The translations under genes and the position numbers were made by a program. A stretch of DNA of 10,496 nucleotides from DATKXO01 sp035528995. GTDB lineage: Bacteria; Planctomycetota; Phycisphaerae; UBA1845. The notes beneath the pieces were generated by a model, which worked only from the letters and a program-made list of their open reading frames with translations, ran no database searches and was not told the DNA's origin. The stretch spans positions 1 to 10,496 of the forward strand of contig DATKXO010000266.1 of the NCBI GenBank assembly GCA_035528995.1, in the 5' to 3' direction. Shown piece after piece: positions 5,929 to 10,496 of this stretch; the first letter of the stretch is position 1, and every line of letters starts with the position of its first letter.

Positions 5929-6258
5929 GTGGATGCCCAACTCACCAGAGTTAATTTTCGCGACTGTATGTTGGCAGAATCAGACATGACGAGATGCCAG
6001 TTCAGCAAAGCTGACCTCACGAATGCAAAAATGAGCGGCGTCCATCTGAATGGGGCGGACTTGAGGGACACCAAGTTGGCCGGCGCACGGCTATTCCGGG
6101 CTGACCTTGAAGGCTGCCGCTACGAACCCCTACCCGGGTCACTTCCAGACATTGCCTTCCTATCTGGCACAGTCAACCTCTCGCGCATGTGGTATACCCG
6201 TTCCCCGCACGCCCTGCTTGAGCTCCGCGAGGCCCTTCATGGCCCATCGCCCAAGTAG
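5929..6258 (+). CDS. Short pentapeptide-repeat protein, probably a fragment
   Basis: A 109-residue frame from GTG 5929 to TAG. Residues 8-62 are eleven consecutive pentapeptides (for example ADLTN, AKMSG, ADLRD, ARLFR, ADLEG) with Leu/Met/Phe at the central position; these would form nearly three coils of a right-handed quadrilateral beta-helix. After CRYEP the sequence (LPDIAFLSG, then a Trp-Tyr stretch and SPHALLELREAL, 92-103) resembles the segment that follows the repeats in larger pentapeptide proteins, which normally continue; here it stops 6 residues later. The N-terminus starts straight in the repeat, the GTG has no proper ribosome binding site, a TAG at 5887 closes the frame upstream, and a strong hairpin sits just ahead. 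The protein family is clear, but whether this is an expressed gene or a remnant truncated at both ends is open. Function of such short members is unknown. GC is low (28 of 60 in 5941-6000). Confidence 0.55.
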   Translation: MDAQLTRVNFRDCMLAESDMTRCQFSKADLTNAKMSGVHLNGADLRDTKLAGARLFRADLEGCRYEPLPGSLPDIAFLSGTVNLSRMWYTRSPHALLELREALHGPSPK

Positions 6259-6446
6259 CCTGTTCTCTGTCGGCGTATTGGGGTCGGTTGAGAGAGAATC
6301 GCTCTGCCGGCCCCCGGCCCGTAGACGACTTGACAGCGCACGCCGGAAGCCGGATGCAACGGCGCGCCGCATGCGTTCGCTCATGACACCGCGGGAATCC
6401 CGTGATTCGGGGGAGAATCCGTAGGTCGCCCGACCGACACCCGCGA
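6259..6446. other. Intergenic stretch between convergent genes
   Basis: These 188 bases lie between the pentapeptide ORF and the 3' end of the polysaccharide operon. They contain a 10-base palindrome CGGCGCGCCG (6360-6369) and short GAATC/GATTC inverted copies near 6395-6418, too small to call a terminator. No believable gene is seen. Confidence 0.5.
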
Positions 6447-7247
6447 TCAGATACACTCCGCGAACTTGTGCTCGGTCCCGCGGAAGACGGCCCAGCCGGT
6501 GGCCAGTACGAAGCCTGAAATGAGTGTGGCGACCAGGAGTGGTCCCGGCTCGGGGCCCAGCCCGTCGATCAGGCAGCGGCGGTAGGAAGCGATGATCGGT
6601 GTCATCGGGTTGGCGTTGATCAGAGCCCGCACCAGTGGGTCATTGGCCGGCAGCGGATAGATCACGTTGGTCAGGAACATCCACAGCTGCAACCCAACCG
6701 TCACCAGGTACTTCACGTCGCGGAAGAACAGGTTGGCCAGCGAGACCCACAACGCCAGACCGGCCGTGAACACCAGTTGAACGACCAGCACCACCGGAAG
6801 CCACGCCGTCGTCGCGTGCAGCCGGAAATCCCACGACGTGAACACGTCGTAGTACGCAATCAGACCGACCAGCACCGTCGCGGCCAGCACGAAGTCGAAC
6901 CCGCAGCTCAGGATGGCCGAAAACGGGAACACCTCACGCGGAAAGTAGATCTTGGTCACCAGGTTCCGGTTGGCCACCAGCGAGTTCGTGGCCGTGTTGA
7001 TGCTCTGGGCGAAGAACAGCCACGGCAGCAAGCCGATGTACAGAAACACCGGGTAGGGCATGCTCGTGGCGAACGTGTCGGCCACGCCGGTGAGCCGGCT
7101 GAACACGAACGCGAAGGTCAGCATCATGGCCAGCGGGATAAACAGCGCCCAGACCACGCCCAGCACCGACTGCTTGTAGCGCACCCGGACCTCGCGCAGG
7201 GCCAGGTTCCAGAGCACGTTGTGATGCCGCATGAGCCGAGTCAGCAC
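6447..7247 (-). CDS. ABC-2 type polysaccharide/lipid-linked glycan export permease (Wzm/TagG-like)
   Basis: The inner-membrane channel subunit of an ABC exporter that moves a polysaccharide or its lipid-linked precursor out of the cytoplasm. The 266 residues have the family's usual length. The N-terminal LALREVRVRYKQSVLG (15-30) leads into the first membrane helix (about 30-50). Further helices are at about 66-88, 108-132, 147-172, 180-200 and 235-256, with NRNLVTKIYFPREVFP (93-108) between the second and third. The end HKFAECI matches the short C-terminus typical of the family. The start is GTG at 7247, favoured over ATG at 7232 by GGGAG 8 bases upstream. It is the last gene of the operon, 48 bases after the glycosyltransferase. 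The ATPase that must power it, normally adjacent, is not next to it on either side within the window. The exported glycan cannot be told from sequence. Confidence 0.92.
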   Translation of the reverse strand: MLTRLMRHHNVLWNLALREVRVRYKQSVLGVVWALFIPLAMMLTFAFVFSRLTGVADTFATSMPYPVFLYIGLLPWLFFAQSINTATNSLVANRNLVTKIYFPREVFPFSAILSCGFDFVLAATVLVGLIAYYDVFTSWDFRLHATTAWLPVVLVVQLVFTAGLALWVSLANLFFRDVKYLVTVGLQLWMFLTNVIYPLPANDPLVRALINANPMTPIIASYRRCLIDGLGPEPGPLLVATLISGFVLATGWAVFRGTEHKFAECI

Positions 7248-7295
7248 GCTACCTGCTCCCGCAATACGTTCACGCAGCCGAGTCGGCGGAAATGG

Positions 7296-8546
7296 TTACT
7301 GAGCGGTTCCCGCAGCGCTGAACCCGCCGGTCGAAACGCATGGCTCGGCGCCAAGCCCGGCCACAGCCGCTTCCGCCGGCACACACCTCGAGTCCTTCGA
7401 CTGGATCACCGATTCGACCAGACCCGAAAGACGTTCGACGACGGCCTCCCACGACTCGCCGGCCACACGGGCGCTCCGCTGACGCCGGGCCGCGGCATTG
7501 TCCAGCGTGATCGCCCAGTCGCACTGGCGAGCGAAACTCTCGCAGTCGTCGGCCACCAGGACGTCCGGTGCGTAACGAACGGCTTCAGGCAGCGGCGTCG
7601 AGATCACCGGCAGGCCGGCGGCCAGGTACTCGCGCAGCTTGATCGGGTTGATGTTCCGCGTCATCCGGTTGATCCGGAACGGAAGCAACGCCGCATCGAA
7701 CGCCGCACAGTAGGCCGGCAGCTCGCCGTAGTCGCGCCGCCCCAGCAGGTATACGTTGGGCACCGACGCCAGACCCCGGGCATCGGCATGGCAATCACCG
7801 ATCAGAACGAACGAGGCCGACGGCCGAGCCCGAGCCACCTCGACCAGCAACTCCACGTCGAACCAGTGGTGCATCAGCCCGAAGAACCCGTACAGCGGCC
7901 TGGGCACGCCGGCCAGGTCCGCCGGCTGCGGCAGACCGCGGTCCACCGCCCTGGCGAAATGGCCCACGTCCACGCCGTGCCGTACCAGGTGCGTCTCGGG
8001 ATGAAGCCGCTGCTTGGAGGTCTGCAGAGCCGCCGACGTGGTGATCACCAGGTCCGCCCGCTCGATCAGCCGTTCCTCGGCCGCACGAATCGCCTCGCCG
8101 TCAAAATCCTCGAAGGCCGAGTACTCGTCCACGCAGTAATAGAGAAAGCACTCCTCGCCGAACTTGCCGGCCAGGAAGTCCACGTCCGGGGCGAACGTCC
8201 AGACCTGCACCGGCGCCGCCGGCAGCCGACGCAGCACACGACGGATCCGGCTGACCAGCAGATGACGGTTCATCGCCTTCAGGGCCACGTGCCGAGCCCC
8301 GGGCACAACCAGCGGAGTGGTCTGAACGATCGACTCGGCCACCGGCTGCACGCCGGAAAACGCCGCCCGGACCGTGCGCATGGCCGCGGCCAGATCAGCT
8401 CTGGACGCCCTCGGGCGACGCGAACCGCGATAGTTGACCCACACGATCCGATTGTGCCGACTCAGCAGCTTCATCACCTGGTGCTTGCTGGTCGGGTCGT
8501 AGTCCCACCGATTGGCGATGCAGATGATGTTGCGGTCGCGGATCAT
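7296..8546 (-). CDS. Glycosyltransferase, GT4-like (GT-B fold)
   Basis: A 416-residue cytoplasmic or membrane-associated enzyme that would transfer a sugar from a nucleotide donor to the growing glycan. The N-terminal acceptor domain begins with strand NIICIANRW (6-14) and contains a FLYYCVDEYSAF segment (134-145) found in the TuaH-like branch, then an ERADLVITTS hinge (162-171) and RHGVD (189-193). The C-terminal donor domain has GFFGLMHHWFD (220-230), VYLLGRRDYGELP (265-277) and the donor-binding region with PFRIN (289-293) and NPIKLREYLAAGLPVIST (300-317), whose Lys and Glu fit the usual nucleotide-sugar contacts. The ATG lies 37 bases after the kinase stop; no clear ribosome binding site is seen, but the conserved first strand begins at residue 6, so the start is about right. 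The last 35 residues are low-complexity Ala/Gly. Family is secure; donor, acceptor and linkage are unknown. Confidence 0.88.
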   Translation of the reverse strand: MIRDRNIICIANRWDYDPTSKHQVMKLLSRHNRIVWVNYRGSRRPRASRADLAAAMRTVRAAFSGVQPVAESIVQTTPLVVPGARHVALKAMNRHLLVSRIRRVLRRLPAAPVQVWTFAPDVDFLAGKFGEECFLYYCVDEYSAFEDFDGEAIRAAEERLIERADLVITTSAALQTSKQRLHPETHLVRHGVDVGHFARAVDRGLPQPADLAGVPRPLYGFFGLMHHWFDVELLVEVARARPSASFVLIGDCHADARGLASVPNVYLLGRRDYGELPAYCAAFDAALLPFRINRMTRNINPIKLREYLAAGLPVISTPLPEAVRYAPDVLVADDCESFARQCDWAITLDNAAARRQRSARVAGESWEAVVERLSGLVESVIQSKDSRCVPAEAAVAGLGAEPCVSTGGFSAAGTAQ

Positions 8547-8583
8547 GGAGAATCACTTAACGCCCAGCGGCTCGCACGCGGGG

Positions 8584-9513
8584 TCAACGCTTCGCCCTCT
8601 CTCGGTCGGACGTGTAGTAGTACCGATAATACCGGTAGTAGCCGTACCCCCCCGACCGCCTGTCGCCCCCGACCAACACCGTCCCCAGAATCGGAATGTT
8701 GTTGGCCTGCAACAGACGCACGGCCCGCTGGGCCATCGGCTCCGGCGTCTTGTCCAGTCGAACCACCATGATGACCCCGTTGCACCACTGACCGATGATG
8801 CCCACGTCGGTCACCGTGCTGGCCGGTGGTGTGTCAATGATCGTGTAGTGAAACTGGTTGCGGAACGTCGCGAAGATCGAGGTCGCGCTCTGGCTGCTCA
8901 GAACTTCGGCCGCGCTGCGCCCGTGGGTCTGCCCGGCGGCGACGAAGAACAGGTTCGGCGCCGCCGTCGGCTGAAGAACCTCTTCGTAGCTCGCCTCTCC
9001 CATCAACAGCTCCGCCAGCCCCGGCGACGAACCCAGTTTCAGCATCCCGGCCAGAGAGCTGCGCCGGAAGTCCCCGTCCACCACCAGTACCCGTAGATGA
9101 CGAATCTCGGCCAGAATGAACGCCGTGTTCAGGGCCGTCACCGTTTTGCCGTCCCGCGGCAGGCTGCTGGTGATGGCCATCGTGCGGTGTTCGTTGTCCG
9201 GGTTCTGACTCAACAGCCGAGTGCGAAGCCCGCGGTACTGCTCGCTGATCACCGAGGACGGGTCATAGTAGGCCACCAGTGACTCGTCCATCCCGGCCGT
9301 CGGTGGCGACACCTCGTTCGCACCGATCGCCCCCCCGCTTGCGGCCGTCAGGCAGCCGAACAGCTCGTCGCCGGAGGCGTCGAGCACCGGGGACGGCGCG
9401 GACACCACGGCCACGGCCTCACCGCAGTCGCCGTCGACGGGCGACCCGGCATGGCCGAGCTTCTCCCGCCTCTGCTGTTCTGCCTTCTTCAGTGCGTCGG
9501 CGATGCGTCCCAT
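8584..9513 (-). CDS. Cytoplasmic tyrosine autokinase of exopolysaccharide synthesis (BY-kinase, CpsD/Wzc C-domain type)
   Basis: A 309-residue P-loop ATPase that probably autophosphorylates on C-terminal tyrosines and, with the membrane chain-length protein encoded just upstream, controls polymer length and export. The N-terminus MGRIADALKKAEQQR is typical of this kinase group. A variable linker (20-85) leads to SEQYRGLRTRL (90-100). Walker A is SLPRDGKT (117-124), the second Walker motif VLVVDGDFRR is at 142-151, and Walker B IIDTPP at 225-230. The C-terminus has eight tyrosines between residues 290 and 300, the expected phosphoacceptor cluster, then a basic end. The ATG is preceded by GAGGG, which overlaps the stop of the upstream gene; the 12-base gap implies coupling. 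A ParA-like role is excluded by the tyrosine tail and neighbours. Confidence 0.93.
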   Translation of the reverse strand: MGRIADALKKAEQQRREKLGHAGSPVDGDCGEAVAVVSAPSPVLDASGDELFGCLTAASGGAIGANEVSPPTAGMDESLVAYYDPSSVISEQYRGLRTRLLSQNPDNEHRTMAITSSLPRDGKTVTALNTAFILAEIRHLRVLVVDGDFRRSSLAGMLKLGSSPGLAELLMGEASYEEVLQPTAAPNLFFVAAGQTHGRSAAEVLSSQSATSIFATFRNQFHYTIIDTPPASTVTDVGIIGQWCNGVIMVVRLDKTPEPMAQRAVRLLQANNIPILGTVLVGGDRRSGGYGYYRYYRYYYTSDRERAKR

Positions 9514-9525
9514 CAGTCGCGTCCC

Positions 9526-10496
9526 TCACGCTGGGCGGTCCACCTGTGCCCAGTTCCTCTCCCCCTCGCCCGATCCGGCAAGCTGGGCCCAGGCCGATCG
9601 CGGCCCCCCCATTAACCGCTCGTAGGTCTGGGGACGGTTCAACGATAAGTAGCTCAGTCCCCCGCTGATGCCCACCATGCCCAGCAGGACCACGGCCAGC
9701 GTCGGAACCAGTATCGCACGCCGCACGAAGCGGCGGCGGCGTTCCGGCGGTGTCACGATCTCGTCGATGCATTCCAGAATCGGCAGAGCCAGCGAGCGGG
9801 TCACCTGGGCCGTCGTCCGGAATCGACGGTCGAACAACTCCGCCAACACCACGAGCAGGGCGCCGCTAGCCAGCCCCGCAAGCACCGAAAGCAGCACGAC
9901 CGTCTTGGCCAGCGGAGACGCCGGGGCCACCCCGCCGCGCGCCGGAACCACGTCGGTGAACAGGATGCCGCGGTTCTGGTTCTCCACCGTCAGGCCACGC
10001 TCGCACTGCCCCACCAGGCCACTGTACGTACCATAGTCCTTGCGCGCCCGGGCCAGTTCCTCCTCCAGCCGCCCCACCTCCTGCCGCCGCTCGCCCACCT
10101 GCCCCTGCATGCGGACGACCTCGGCCACCCGCTGCTCGGCGTCGGCCAGCTCGACCGCGTTCTGCTCACGCTCCTCAACGAAGGACGCCAATTCCATCTC
10201 CGCCTGAGCCACCACCGGCTGCCACACACCGCCCAGCCGCCCGCTCACCAGGGCCTTGACCGGCCCTACGCCCTGACCCTGCGCCTCGGCGCCGAGTTCG
10301 CGGGCGTAACGCTCTTGGAGTTCGCGTTCGGCCACGATGTCGGGGTGACGTTCGGTCATCCCCCGGGTCATCGTCAACTCCAGGACCCGGGCCTGGCTGG
10401 CTTCCAGCGCCGCCTGCAGCCGTTGGGCCATGGGGCTCAGCAGAGCCCCGGGCGCCGTCTCGCCGCCCGTACCGTCGGGCCTGGGTTGATTCCGCG
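9526..10496 (-). CDS. Polysaccharide chain-length determinant (Wzz/GNVR type), C-terminal part
   Basis: An inner-membrane polysaccharide co-polymerase that sets chain length and docks the tyrosine kinase encoded after it. The frame is open to the window edge (21 more codons before the ATG at 10431), so that ATG is probably internal and the N-terminal Wzz domain lies outside. Numbering from it, TERHPDI (26-32) is the conserved start of the periplasmic helical hairpin. Residues 72-150 are a long Glu/Arg/Ala-rich coiled coil. GILFTDVVPARG (155-166) and ASPLAKT (171-177) form the strand and Pro-containing segment before the membrane helix (about 174-198). LFDRRFRT (199-206) and LALPILECID (214-223) follow as in family members. 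An additional hydrophobic helix (about 238-262) lies after an RRRRFVRR stretch, and about 40 hydrophilic residues end the protein. A second helix of this sort is known from PEP-CTERM-locus versions. Family is secure although incomplete. Confidence 0.88.
   Translation of the reverse strand, partial: RNQPRPDGTGGETAPGALLSPMAQRLQAALEASQARVLELTMTRGMTERHPDIVAERELQERYARELGAEAQGQGVGPVKALVSGRLGGVWQPVVAQAEMELASFVEEREQNAVELADAEQRVAEVVRMQGQVGERRQEVGRLEEELARARKDYGTYSGLVGQCERGLTVENQNRGILFTDVVPARGGVAPASPLAKTVVLLSVLAGLASGALLVVLAELFDRRFRTTAQVTRSLALPILECIDEIVTPPERRRRFVRRAILVPTLAVVLLGMVGISGGLSYLSLNRPQTYERLMGGPRSAWAQLAGSGEGERNWAQVDRPA

Noticed and set aside
5374..5940. Minus-strand frame across the 33-base repeats
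   Set aside because: It has a repetitive translation only because it reads the repeats backwards. The plus strand has the ribosome binding site, signal peptide and coiled-coil periodicity.
6390..6421. Terminator of the polysaccharide operon
   Set aside because: Only 5-base GAATC/GATTC arms with competing pairings and no T-tract; too weak to call.
6777..8771. Long plus-strand open frame (664 codons) opposite the glycosyltransferase and permease
   Set aside because: Its translation is rich in Arg, His, Gln and Pro, has no recognisable domain, and lies antisense to well-supported genes. Such frames are usual in GC-rich DNA.

Overview
The window comes from a GC-rich Gram-negative bacterium. It holds a secreted protein with a C-terminal PEP-CTERM sorting signal, a paired M16 metallopeptidase locus, and an exopolysaccharide gene cluster of the tyrosine-autokinase type. 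This mix is common in planctomycetes of the Phycisphaerae kind, but PEP-CTERM systems occur in several phyla, so the assignment is only an inference. Only the central part (about 4.4-6.25 kb) is visibly poorer in GC than its flanks.

Layout. (1) Positions 1-3173, plus strand: two adjoining M16 peptidase genes. The first has lost its 5' end to the window edge and carries the zinc site. The second has a signal peptide, lacks the zinc site and keeps the substrate-binding Arg/Tyr pair. They look like the two subunits of one periplasmic heteromeric protease. (2) Positions 3201-4163, minus strand, convergent with the peptidases: a secreted protein made of two tandem PPC-like beta domains and a PEP-CTERM tail, with a good ribosome binding site and a candidate promoter. 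(3) Positions 4164-4785: a 622-base divergent intergenic stretch with a candidate promoter and a possible tiny coding remnant. (4) Positions 4786-5778, plus strand: an unrecognised secreted protein with a six-cysteine middle region and a C-terminal coiled coil built of 11-residue (33-base) repeats that are almost identical in DNA. (5) Positions 5872-5909: a long perfect hairpin, followed at once by a short pentapeptide-repeat ORF (5929-6258) that looks like a fragment of a larger protein. (6) Positions 6447-10496, minus strand: a four-gene polysaccharide operon, read in the order chain-length determinant (5' end outside the window), tyrosine autokinase, glycosyltransferase, ABC-2 export permease.

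How they work together. The minus-strand operon would regulate chain length, phosphorylate, build and export a surface polysaccharide. The exporter's ATPase is not in the window and must be encoded elsewhere. PEP-CTERM proteins are normally processed by an exosortase whose gene tends to lie in polysaccharide loci; none is visible here. I found no convincing new multi-gene system. The most unusual single item is the secreted hendecad-repeat protein at 4786-5778, together with the hairpin and pentapeptide remnant behind it.
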